Of a stretch of 64,000 nucleotides of DNA, positions 28,892 to 36,985 are shown one piece after another. Under the pieces are notes generated by a model. That model did no database searches, had not been told where the DNA came from, and saw only the letters and a list, made by a program, of their open reading frames with translations. The position numbers were made by a program, and so were the translations under genes. Each line of letters opens with the position of its first letter. Position 1 is the stretch's first letter. This DNA is from Paenibacillus arenosi (GTDB taxonomy: Bacteria > Bacillota > Bacilli > Paenibacillales > Paenibacillaceae), in assembly GCF_014841135.1 (NCBI RefSeq), contig NZ_JACYTN010000001.1, positions 496,001-560,000 of the forward strand. The letters run 5' to 3'.

Positions 28892-29899
28892 TTGAACGCA
28901 ACGAAACAAAAGTGGATTGTTATCGGATTTACTTGTATGATCGCGTGGATTATCGTAGATTCGACCGGTGCAAGTAAATATGTGACAGAGCATAAAGCTC
29001 GTCTGGTTAATAGCGATGCGTTTCAGATGAGCAGTAATTTAGATAAAATAGACGGAGACGAATTGCGTCAACGAATTAGAAAAGCGGCCGAAGAGATGCG
29101 GGAAGCACCTATAAATGCCCGTGTAGACCGCGTATGGAAAGCAGTACCTGGTTATAACGGACTTGAAGTAGATGTGGAGGCATCTTACGAACATAATCTG
29201 AAGTTACCGAAAGGTTCTTCGTTGAAGCTTGTACATCGAGAAATGAAGCCAGAAGTGACTTTGGCGGATTTACCTGTGGAGCCTATCTATAGAGGTAATG
29301 AAAATAAACCGATGGTTGCGTTTATGATTAACGTAGCTTGGGGGAATGAACACATTGAGCCCATATTGAAGACGTTGAAAGAACACAAAGTGAAGACAAC
29401 TTTCTTTTTAGATGGCTCGTGGGTTCGACGTAACCCTGAACTGGCGAAGCGTCTAACGGAAGAAGGACATGAGATTGGCAATCATGCCTATACACATCCC
29501 AATATGGCGCAGCTTAGTGAAGGTCGGCAGTATGTTGAAATGGAAAAGACAGAACGTGAAATAGAAAAGCAGCTCGGGAAGCGCAGCAGTTGGTTTGCAC
29601 CGCCTTCAGGCTCGTTTAACAGCCTTACCGTAAAGACGGCACAACAATTGAAGATGCGTACGGTGTTATGGAGTGCGGATACGATTGACTGGAGTACCCC
29701 AAATGAACCGGGTACAATTATTCAACGTGTAAGGCCTAAATTGAAGCCTGGAGTGCTCGTGTTGATGCATCCGACAGCTGCGACAAGCCAAGCGCTGCCT
29801 ACATTTATTCGCATGGCAAGAGAACAGAAGCTTGAGCCAGGTACCGTTAGTGAAGTGCTGTCTGAGAAACGGGTTATTTCAAAGGCGAATCGGGAATAA
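28892..29899 (+). CDS. ylxY: YlxY-type polysaccharide deacetylase-like protein, catalytic motif degraded
   Basis: 335 residues from TTG 28892, 6 nt after AAAGGGGTG. One N-terminal membrane or signal-anchor helix (about 7-24), then a NodB-like domain from about 135. The usual TFDDGP motif is replaced by MINVAWGN, so the catalytic Asp pair is missing. The second motif HAYTHPN keeps both His, the third reads APPSGSFN instead of RPPYG, and the late DTIDW and VLVLMHP motifs persist. It is thus probably a non-catalytic or altered enzyme. The same position after pnp and before an M16 protease is seen for ylxY in B. subtilis. Probable envelope or spore role. Confidence 0.85.
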   Translation: MNATKQKWIVIGFTCMIAWIIVDSTGASKYVTEHKARLVNSDAFQMSSNLDKIDGDELRQRIRKAAEEMREAPINARVDRVWKAVPGYNGLEVDVEASYEHNLKLPKGSSLKLVHREMKPEVTLADLPVEPIYRGNENKPMVAFMINVAWGNEHIEPILKTLKEHKVKTTFFLDGSWVRRNPELAKRLTEEGHEIGNHAYTHPNMAQLSEGRQYVEMEKTEREIEKQLGKRSSWFAPPSGSFNSLTVKTAQQLKMRTVLWSADTIDWSTPNEPGTIIQRVRPKLKPGVLVLMHPTAATSQALPTFIRMAREQKLEPGTVSEVLSEKRVISKANRE

Positions 29900-29966
29900 G
29901 TTGAGGTGATAGCACTTTTTTGATAGGATAAAGAGTGCATTGAATTGAGTTAAGGAGGAGCTCCTG

Positions 29967-31220
29967 TTGGAAAAAGTGCAGCTGCGAAACGGCCTGCGTG
30001 TCGTTTTAGAGAAAATTCCGACCTGCCGTTCAGTTTCGTTCGGCATCTGGGTGAAGACTGGATCGCGCAATGAGGATGAGACGACGAACGGTGTTTCTCA
30101 TTTTATAGAGCATATGTTATTTAAAGGTACAGAGCGATATGATGCAAAGTCTATTGCTGAAGCATTCGATGGAATAGGTGGACATGTAAATGCATTTACT
30201 TCCAAAGAATATACCTGTTACTACACGAAAGTGCTTGATGAGCACTTGCCAATTGCTGTAGACGTGCTTTCCGATATGTTTTTCCGGTCACAAATGGCTG
30301 AAGAGGAATTACATAAGGAAAGAAACGTGATTCTAGAGGAAATATCGATGTATGAAGACACGCCTGATGATCTTGTTCATGATTTATTAACTCGTGCAGC
30401 ATACGGTTCGCATTCATTGGCGTATCCGATATTAGGTACGAGAGAACGATTAGACGCAATGACTTCTGCTGATCTGAAACACTATATGAATCAGCACTAT
30501 ACGATCGATAATACGGTTATAGCCGTTGCGGGAAATATTGATGATTCCATTGTCGAATTACTCGAGCGTCATTTTGGTGATTTCCAAATTAAAGGGCAGT
30601 CTTTGGCAGTGGAAGCACCAACGTTCAAGAGTGATCTGTTGTTCCACCAGAAGCAAACGGAACAAAATCATATTTGCATGAGCTTGCCAGGTTGCTCGAT
30701 GAACGATCCGAACTTGTACGCGATGGTGTTGCTGAATAACATTATCGGTGGGGGAATGAGTTCACGTTTGTTCCAAGAAATCCGTGAGAAGCGCGGTCTA
30801 GCTTATTCGGTTTATTCCTATCATTCTTCGCATATTGACAGTGGATTGTTTACGGTTTACGCCGGAACAGCGCCGAAGCAGACTACTGATGTGTTGGAAC
30901 TTACGCTAGAAGTACTGCAAGATGTTACGGTTAAAGGTTTATCGGACGAAGAATTGCGTAAAGGCAAAGAACAGTTAAAAGGCAGTCTTATTTTAAGCTT
31001 AGAAAGCACGAGCAGCCGGATGACACGTCTAGGCAAAAATGAACTGATGCTAGGAAGACATTACACATTAGATGAGATTATTGCTCGCATAGAGGCAGTG
31101 ACACAAGATGATGTGCGTGAGATTGTTAAGAACATGACATCACAGCCATTTGCAGTGTCCATGGTAGGCAATAATGACGCAGCGATTGCAGCATTCAGGA
31201 GGGACAGTCTTGTCAAATAA
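29967..31220 (+). CDS. mlpA: M16B zinc protease (MlpA/YmxG)
   Basis: Pitrilysin/processing-peptidase family, 417 residues. The inverted zinc motif HFIEH (about residue 45) and the downstream Glu in [16 protein letters not shown] are intact, so it should be active. The second half has the expected [20 protein letters not shown] segment. TTG 29967 follows AAGGAGGAGCTCC. It follows ylxY by 67 bp and overlaps dut by 11 bp. The biological substrate is not known to me. Confidence 0.92.
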   Translation: MEKVQLRNGLRVVLEKIPTCRSVSFGIWVKTGSRNEDETTNGVSHFIEHMLFKGTERYDAKSIAEAFDGIGGHVNAFTSKEYTCYYTKVLDEHLPIAVDVLSDMFFRSQMAEEELHKERNVILEEISMYEDTPDDLVHDLLTRAAYGSHSLAYPILGTRERLDAMTSADLKHYMNQHYTIDNTVIAVAGNIDDSIVELLERHFGDFQIKGQSLAVEAPTFKSDLLFHQKQTEQNHICMSLPGCSMNDPNLYAMVLLNNIIGGGMSSRLFQEIREKRGLAYSVYSYHSSHIDSGLFTVYAGTAPKQTTDVLELTLEVLQDVTVKGLSDEELRKGKEQLKGSLILSLESTSSRMTRLGKNELMLGRHYTLDEIIARIEAVTQDDVREIVKNMTSQPFAVSMVGNNDAAIAAFRRDSLVK

Positions 31221-31668
31221 CAGTTACGAAGTTCAAATTAAAAAATTACCAGGCAATGAGGATATTCCTCTTCCACAGCAAATGTCAGAGCTTGCAGCGG
31301 GTTTTGACCTGCATGCAGCTGTAGAGGAATCAGTTATATTAGCACCAGGTGAACGTATGCTTGTGCCAACAGGATTTGCGATGGCTCTTCCGCCGCAATT
31401 GGAAGCACAAATTCGTCCGCGTAGCGGATTAGCATATAAAAATGGAATTACATGCCTGAATTCGCCTGGTACGATTGATGCGGACTATCGCGGTGAAGTA
31501 AAGGTGCTCATTATTAATCATGGTAAACAAGCGTTCAAGATTGAGCGTAACGAACGTATTGCTCAAATGGTTATTCAAGAAGTACCTCGCATAAAGCTTG
31601 TGGCCGTAGAGGAATTGTCCGATACAATCCGCGGTGAAGGCGGTTTTGGTCATACTGGCACGAAATAA
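31210..31668 (+). CDS. dut: Deoxyuridine 5'-triphosphate nucleotidohydrolase (dUTPase)
   Basis: Hydrolyses dUTP to dUMP, keeping uracil out of DNA and feeding dTMP synthesis. 152 residues, homotrimeric family. All five motifs are visible: [42 protein letters not shown] and the C-terminal [13 protein letters not shown] 31210 lies 5 nt after AGGAGGGA and inside the end of mlpA. In B. subtilis the known dUTPases are prophage-encoded; here a cellular copy sits in the core cluster. Confidence 0.95.
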   Translation: MSNNSYEVQIKKLPGNEDIPLPQQMSELAAGFDLHAAVEESVILAPGERMLVPTGFAMALPPQLEAQIRPRSGLAYKNGITCLNSPGTIDADYRGEVKVLIINHGKQAFKIERNERIAQMVIQEVPRIKLVAVEELSDTIRGEGGFGHTGTK

Positions 31669-31708
31669 TGTGGCTATGCCCTCGTATACTTTTATAACAT
31701 GAATAGGA

Positions 31709-31740
31709 CGACTGCTTCTTTGCGAAGCAGTCGTTTTTTT
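31709..31740 (+). terminator. Intrinsic terminator after dut
   Basis: CGACTGCTTC (31709-31718) pairs perfectly with GAAGCAGTCG (31724-31733), followed by TTTTTTT. Confidence 0.9.
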
Positions 31741-31767
31741 GCATTTTGGAGTTGTTTGCTTCTAAGC

Positions 31768-31794
31768 ACCCTTTCTGGGCGCTAGCATATGATG
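31768..31794 (+). promoter_or_regulatory. Candidate sigma-K promoter for the dipicolinate operon
   Basis: AC (31768-31769), 16 bp, CATATGATG (31786-31794), one base off the CATANNNTA -10 of sigma-K. Sigma-K control of spoVF is known in B. subtilis. Confidence 0.45.
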
Positions 31795-31839
31795 TTTTAG
31801 ATGTGCAAGCGGCAAGTTAGAAAGGAGTGATTCGCAACC

Positions 31840-32739
31840 ATGTTGACCGGCGTTCATGTCGTGTTCTTAGGTGGCGATGCCAGACAGATCGAAGTCTTTC
31901 AGAAGCTGTCGGAGCTGGATGCAAGTGTGACACTAGTAGGATTTGACCAACTGTCAAATCCGTACCATGGCATTCAGCGCAAATCGCTATCTCTTGAGTT
32001 GTTGAGGGATACAGATGCATTGGTGCTGCCTGCGGTTGGTACCGATGAAGATGGCCGAGTGCACGCTATATTTACATCTGAAGAATTAACATTAACCGAA
32101 GAAGATATCGCTGCGCTCCCTAAACATGCAGTTATATTTACAGGTATGGCTAAGCCATATTTAAGTAAACTGTGTGCGAAATATCGCATTACATTGTTAG
32201 AATTATTCGAACGCGATGATGTCGCTATATACAATTCGATACCGACTGCTGAAGGTGCTGTTATGATGGCGATCCAGCATACTGACATTACGATTCATGG
32301 TGCAGAAATAGTCGTTCTTGGGTTGGGTAGAACAGGATTTACACTGGCACGTACGCTGCTTGGACTTGGTGCACGAGTAAAATTAGGAGTGCGCAGGCCA
32401 GAGCATTTCGCGAGAGGGGTAGAGATGGGATGCGAGCCGTTTTATTTGACTAATCTTGCGCAGCATGTGTCTCAAATCGACTTGCTTTTTAATACGATAC
32501 CGACTATGATAGTCACAGCACAGGTCATATCTCAAATGCCAAACCGTGCTGTACTTATTGATTTGGCGTCGAAGCCAGGCGGCATTGATTTCCGATTCGC
32601 GGAAAAGCGCGGCATTAAGGCAATGCTTGCTCCAGGACTTCCCGGTATCGTTGCTCCTAAAACAGCTGGTCGTATTTTGGCGAACAGTATCAGCGAATTG
32701 CTGAATGAAGTGACGCGAAGTCGGGGGGATGGCCAATGA
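31840..32739 (+). CDS. dpaA: Dipicolinate synthase subunit A
   Basis: With DpaB converts dihydrodipicolinate to dipicolinic acid in the mother cell; the product is loaded into the spore core with calcium. 299 residues, with an N-terminal catalytic-like domain and a Rossmann NAD(P) domain containing VVLGLGRTGFTLARTLLGLG. ATG 31840 follows AAAGGAGTG. It overlaps dpaB by 4 bases. Formerly spoVFA. Its presence shows the organism forms endospores. Confidence 0.95.
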   Translation: MLTGVHVVFLGGDARQIEVFQKLSELDASVTLVGFDQLSNPYHGIQRKSLSLELLRDTDALVLPAVGTDEDGRVHAIFTSEELTLTEEDIAALPKHAVIFTGMAKPYLSKLCAKYRITLLELFERDDVAIYNSIPTAEGAVMMAIQHTDITIHGAEIVVLGLGRTGFTLARTLLGLGARVKLGVRRPEHFARGVEMGCEPFYLTNLAQHVSQIDLLFNTIPTMIVTAQVISQMPNRAVLIDLASKPGGIDFRFAEKRGIKAMLAPGLPGIVAPKTAGRILANSISELLNEVTRSRGDGQ

Positions 32740-33338
32740 GTTTGGATTTTACTGGAATTACCGTAGGCTATGCTTTGACGGGTTCACATTGTACTTTTGA
32801 TGAAGTGATGCCCCAAATTCAACGATTTGTTGATCTTGGCGCACGAGTTATTCCGATTGTTTCGACTACTATATTAACGACAGATACACGATTTGGTACA
32901 TCTAATCATTGGCAGAAACAGTTGAAAGATATTACTGGCAATGATATGATCACTACAATTGTTGAAGCGGAACCGCTTGGGCCATCCAAGCTGCTTGATG
33001 TGCTTGTGATTGCACCTTGTACAGGTAATACGACTAGTCGATTGGCAAATGCTATCACGGATAGCCCTGTCCTTATGGCGGCTAAGGCGCAAATGCGCAA
33101 TCAGAGGCCTTTAGTATTAGCGATATCGACGAATGATGGCTTGGGCTTGAATGCGGCGAACATTGCAAAGTTGTTAGTAGCCAAACATATATATTTTGTA
33201 CCTTATGGTCAAGACAATCCTGTTCAGAAGCCAAATTCTTTAGTAGCGCGGATGGAATTGATTCCTGAGGCGTGTGCAGCAGCACTGGAAGGTAAGCAAC
33301 TGCAGCCGCTCATTATTGAGCGCTTTCAGTATACATGA
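32736..33338 (+). CDS. dpaB: Dipicolinate synthase subunit B (flavoprotein-like)
   Basis: 200 residues of the flavoprotein (UbiX/Dfp-like) fold: GYALTGSHCTF near the N-terminus, VIAPCTGNTTSRLANAITDS in the middle, and VLAISTNDGLGLNAANI. Works as a complex with DpaA. The ATG overlaps the dpaA stop (ATGA), with ribosome binding site GGGGGATGG. Formerly spoVFB. A hairpin without a good U-tract separates it from asd. Confidence 0.95.
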   Translation: MSLDFTGITVGYALTGSHCTFDEVMPQIQRFVDLGARVIPIVSTTILTTDTRFGTSNHWQKQLKDITGNDMITTIVEAEPLGPSKLLDVLVIAPCTGNTTSRLANAITDSPVLMAAKAQMRNQRPLVLAISTNDGLGLNAANIAKLLVAKHIYFVPYGQDNPVQKPNSLVARMELIPEACAAALEGKQLQPLIIERFQYT

Positions 33339-33346
33339 TAAGTCGC

Positions 33347-33383
33347 AAGGAGCGTGAAGACCCCGGTCCTCACGCTCCTTTGT
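33347..33383 (+). terminator. Hairpin between dpaB and asd
   Basis: AAGGAGCGTGA (33347-33357) pairs perfectly with TCACGCTCCTT (33370-33380). Only TT follows, so termination may be partial, allowing asd to be read from the sporulation promoter. Confidence 0.55.
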
Positions 33384-33417
33384 GCTCCATATACGGAACA
33401 GAGGGGAGAAACAACAG

Positions 33418-34461
33418 ATGTCGAATCAGAAGCAATTTAACGTTGCAGTAGTGGGTGCTACTGGAGCAGTAGGGGAACAGATCTTAAAGCTATTAGAACA
33501 ACGCAAATTCCCGATCCGTAACTTGAAGCTGTTATCTTCGGCTCGTTCTGCAGGCAAAACCGTTATTTTTAACGGAGTAGAACACACGATTGAGGAAGCA
33601 AAGCCTGAGAGTTTTGAAGGTGTTGATTTTGCCTTGTTCAGTGCAGGAGGAGATGTAAGTCGTGCGCTGGCTCCGGCAGCTGTTGAGCGCGGTGCAGTGT
33701 GCATCGATAACACAAGCGCATATCGTATGGACCCAAATACACCGCTAGTCGTTCCAGAAGTGAACGCGGATGTTATTAAGGACCATAACGGAATAATTGC
33801 CAATCCGAACTGTTCGACAATTCAAATGGTAGCGGCACTTAAACCTCTCTATGATCGTTATGGTATTTCCCGCATTATCGTATCTACGTATCAGGCTGTT
33901 TCTGGCGCAGGTAGTCATGCGATTAATGAGATGCTTCGCCAAACGAAAGAAGTATTGGAGGGACGTGAAGTAGAGGCAGATATTTTGCCAGTATCTTCAC
34001 TGCCTGTTAAGCATCAAATAGCATTCAATGCAGTACCGCAAATTGATAAGTTTCAAGATAACGGCTTTACGTATGAAGAAATCAAGATGATTCAAGAAAC
34101 GAAAAAAATTATGGGCGATGACGATATCCAAGTAACAGCAACGTGCGTACGCATTCCTGTTGTCTATGGTCATTCGGAATCGGTATATGTGGAACTGAAG
34201 CAAGAGTTCGATATAAACGAAGTACGGCAACTGTTAAGTGATGCACCTGGAGTTACCCTCCAAGATGATATCGGAACGCAGACGTACCCGCTTGCTACAG
34301 ATGCTGCTGGCAAGCTTGATGTGTTTGTAGGCCGTGTACGCCGTGATTTGTATCATCCATTAGCGTTAAATATGTGGATCGTATCTGATAACTTACTCAA
34401 AGGCGCTGCTTGGAATGCGGTTCAAATTGCAGAGCATTTGGCATCGGAGCGGCAGGAATAG
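33418..34461 (+). CDS. asd: Aspartate-semialdehyde dehydrogenase
   Basis: Reduces aspartyl phosphate to aspartate semialdehyde for lysine, diaminopimelate, threonine and methionine. 347 residues. NADP-binding VVGATGAVGEQILKLLEQR, the catalytic-Cys motif IIANPNCSTIQMV (about 132), and the YQAVSGAGSHAINEM and LDVFVGRVRRD segments are present. ATG 33418 follows AGAGGGGAG. Second half of the dpaAB-asd-dapG-dapA operon, same order as in B. subtilis. Confidence 0.96.
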   Translation: MSNQKQFNVAVVGATGAVGEQILKLLEQRKFPIRNLKLLSSARSAGKTVIFNGVEHTIEEAKPESFEGVDFALFSAGGDVSRALAPAAVERGAVCIDNTSAYRMDPNTPLVVPEVNADVIKDHNGIIANPNCSTIQMVAALKPLYDRYGISRIIVSTYQAVSGAGSHAINEMLRQTKEVLEGREVEADILPVSSLPVKHQIAFNAVPQIDKFQDNGFTYEEIKMIQETKKIMGDDDIQVTATCVRIPVVYGHSESVYVELKQEFDINEVRQLLSDAPGVTLQDDIGTQTYPLATDAAGKLDVFVGRVRRDLYHPLALNMWIVSDNLLKGAAWNAVQIAEHLASERQE

Positions 34462-34483
34462 GCAGGTTGCTCCTGCCTTTTTT
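34460..34483 (+). terminator. Intrinsic terminator after asd
   Basis: AGGCAGG-TTGCT-CCTGCCT followed by a T-run, beginning at the asd stop codon. Confidence 0.7.
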
Positions 34484-34526
34484 GCGTGTTCTAATACGGT
34501 CAGTCATCTAGTTGGAGGAATGTTAC

Positions 34527-35744
34527 ATGCGTATTTTAGTTCAAAAATTCGGGGGAACCTCATTATCTACCCCTGAAGCAAGACAACGCGTTATTCATCA
34601 TATACGGCGAGAACTGGAACAAGGCTATCGCCTTGCAATTGTCGTGTCTGCGATGGGGCGTCGTGGTGAGCCATATGCAACGGATACCCTGCTTGAATGG
34701 ACTGCGAACAACGGTAACGCATTGCCATCACGAGAGCAGGATTTATTGTTGTGCTGTGGTGAAATTATTTCAGCAACTACGTTGTGCAGTTTACTTCAGG
34801 CAGAAGGAATTGCATCCACTGTATTTACTGGTGCCCAAGCGGGCTTCAAGACTGACGGTCATCATGGTAATGCTCGTATTTTAGATGTAAAACCTGATCG
34901 GGTTCGTGAGGCGCTAGAGAACAATCAGGTTGCTATCGTTACGGGGTTCCAAGGACAAAGCGAGAACGGTGATTTTACAACATTAGGCCGCGGAGGTAGT
35001 GATACATCTGCTACTGCGCTTGGAACGGCATTACGTGCTGAAATGGTTGATATTTATACAGATGTTAATGGAATTTTAACAGCAGATCCAAGAGTCGTTG
35101 AAGACGCGAAACCATTATCGGTAGTTAGTTATGCTGAAATATGCAACATGGCTCATCATGGCGCGAAAGTTATACATCCGCGAGCGGTTGAAATTGCTAT
35201 GCAAGCGCGTGTTCCTGTACGTGTGCGCAGTACATTCTCCGATGAGGAAGGTACGCTTGTTACCCACCCTGAATGTTTTAATCAAGTACAGGATGGTATT
35301 GTTGATCGTTATGTAACCGGTATTGCATATGTAAGCAACGTCACTCAAATTACAGTCGAGGCTCAAGAAGGTGCGGTTGACCTTCAGCTTCATGTATTTA
35401 AGGCGATGGCACACAATCAGATCAGTGTTGATTTTATTAATGTTACCCCTTCTGGGGCGGTATATACAGTATTTGATACAGACGCACCAAAAGCACTTGA
35501 AGTGCTGCATGAAATGGGATATGCGCCAAAGTCCTTGTCTGAATGTGCGAAAGTTTCCGTTATTGGCGGAGGTATAAATGGTGTGCCTGGTATTATGGCT
35601 CACATCGTTGAAGCGTTGACGAAACAAGAGATTCAAATTCTTCAATCTGCGGATTCGAATACGACGATTTGGGTATTGGTTCGTAAAGAGGATATGGTTC
35701 GTGCTTTACGAGCATTGCATGCTAAGTTTGAACTTCATCGATAG
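34527..35744 (+). CDS. dapG: Aspartokinase I (diaminopimelate-sensitive type)
   Basis: Phosphorylates aspartate, the first step of the lysine/DAP branch. 405 residues. Kinase motifs VQKFGGTSLSTPEAR, FTTLGRGGSDTSATALGTAL and VDIYTDVNGILTADPRVV are intact, followed by two C-terminal ACT domains (about 265-405) for feedback control. Neighbouring dpaAB and dapA suggest the DAP-controlled isozyme DapG rather than LysC or ThrD. ATG 34527 follows GGAGGA. No lysine riboswitch is visible upstream. Confidence 0.93.
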   Translation: MRILVQKFGGTSLSTPEARQRVIHHIRRELEQGYRLAIVVSAMGRRGEPYATDTLLEWTANNGNALPSREQDLLLCCGEIISATTLCSLLQAEGIASTVFTGAQAGFKTDGHHGNARILDVKPDRVREALENNQVAIVTGFQGQSENGDFTTLGRGGSDTSATALGTALRAEMVDIYTDVNGILTADPRVVEDAKPLSVVSYAEICNMAHHGAKVIHPRAVEIAMQARVPVRVRSTFSDEEGTLVTHPECFNQVQDGIVDRYVTGIAYVSNVTQITVEAQEGAVDLQLHVFKAMAHNQISVDFINVTPSGAVYTVFDTDAPKALEVLHEMGYAPKSLSECAKVSVIGGGINGVPGIMAHIVEALTKQEIQILQSADSNTTIWVLVRKEDMVRALRALHAKFELHR

Positions 35745-35818
35745 GCAGATTTCATGTGCGCGATGACATAGATATAGAAAATGAGAGGCTGAGGCTTTTT
35801 TATAAGGAGGTGTTCATT

Positions 35819-36709
35819 ATGGATTTTGGCAGATTAATTACGGCTATGGTAACGCCATTCCATAATGATTTAACAATTGATTGGGAACAAACAGGTAAGC
35901 TTATAGATTATTTGATTGAGGAGCAGAAGTCAGATAGCCTAGTGGTAAGCGGTACAACAGGTGAATCCCCAACGTTAACCGAGGGGGAAAAAGTACAATT
36001 GTTCCAATTTGCTGTGAAGCATGCACGTGGACGCGCACGCATTATAGCAGGAACGGGATCCAACAATACAGCGCATTCTATACATTTGACACAGCAAGCA
36101 GAGGCAGCGGGAGTAGACGGGGTTCTGCTTGTCGTGCCTTATTATAATAAACCAAGTCAAGAAGGTATGTATCAGCATTTCAAAGCTATTGCGAGCGCAA
36201 CAAAGCTTCCAGTTATGCTTTACAATGTACCTTCACGTACAGTTGCTAGCATGAGCGTAGATACGACATTGCGTTTGGCTAATGATGTCCCGAATATTAT
36301 AGCTACTAAAGAATGTGTATCTATTGACCAAATGGGTGAAATTGCTGCTAAGGCACCGGAGCAATTTAAGGTGTACAGCGGTGATGATATTGCGACATTA
36401 CCAGGACTTAGTGTTGGTATTTACGGTATTGTAAGTGTAGCGAGCCATGTTATTGGTTCTGAAATGAAGCAGATGATAGAAGCATTTATTCAAGGTCATA
36501 ATCAAGAAGCACTCGAACTGAACAATAAGCTTACGCCTGTTTTCAAAGGGTTATTTAGCTGTCCACATCCAGTTCCTAATCCAGTGGCAGTTAAATACGC
36601 ATTGAATTTGCAAGGTATAGAAGTAGGTGGCGTGCGTTTACCGCTTGTGCAAGCAACGGAGCAGGAACAACAATTTATTAAGCAATTGCTGGATTCCAAT
36701 CGCTCGTAA
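35819..36709 (+). CDS. dapA: 4-hydroxy-tetrahydrodipicolinate synthase
   Basis: Condenses pyruvate with aspartate semialdehyde; its product feeds both lysine/DAP and dipicolinate. 296 residues, TIM barrel. GTTGESPTLTEGEK, LLVVPYYNKPSQEGMYQHFK, YNVPSRT and the Schiff-base Lys in IATKECVS are present (most family members read IKEAS there). ATG 35819 lies after AAGGAGGTG; the in-frame 21 codons before it are not family sequence. Confidence 0.96.
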   Translation: MDFGRLITAMVTPFHNDLTIDWEQTGKLIDYLIEEQKSDSLVVSGTTGESPTLTEGEKVQLFQFAVKHARGRARIIAGTGSNNTAHSIHLTQQAEAAGVDGVLLVVPYYNKPSQEGMYQHFKAIASATKLPVMLYNVPSRTVASMSVDTTLRLANDVPNIIATKECVSIDQMGEIAAKAPEQFKVYSGDDIATLPGLSVGIYGIVSVASHVIGSEMKQMIEAFIQGHNQEALELNNKLTPVFKGLFSCPHPVPNPVAVKYALNLQGIEVGGVRLPLVQATEQEQQFIKQLLDSNRS

Positions 36710-36721
36710 AATATATAAAAT

Positions 36722-36758
36722 AAAAGAAAGCGGCCTTGGCCGCTTTCTTTTATTTTTC
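36722..36758 (+). terminator. Intrinsic terminator after dapA
   Basis: AAAAGAAAGCGGCC-TT-GGCCGCTTTCTTTT, essentially a perfect palindrome, followed by ATTTTT. It ends the dpaA-dapA unit. Confidence 0.85.
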
Positions 36759-36870
36759 CAAACAGCAAATTACATAAAAATTTTGCCGTCAATTTTCGAT
36801 ATAAGGAACGCGAAGATGGGCATTACTTGAGAGGATTTAGGGGATTCTATGGGCCAATAAAAACGCTTGC

Positions 36871-36900
36871 TTGTGTTTTTCTCACACGTTCATGTATAAT
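36871..36900 (+). promoter_or_regulatory. Sigma-A promoter before the RNase J gene
   Basis: TTGTGT (36871-36876), 18 bp, TATAAT (36895-36900), in the 276-bp spacer after dapA, which otherwise holds only the dapA terminator. Confidence 0.55.
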
Positions 36901-36985
36901 GAGTTACAAGTGACTGGGTGCGGTATATTTTACAAAAGAAAGAAGTTCATTGGTGCGACGGCCAACTGAATATAGGAGGTTAAGA

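Noticed and set aside
34462-34526. Lysine riboswitch before dapG
   Set aside because: The spacer is 65 bp and holds only the asd terminator.
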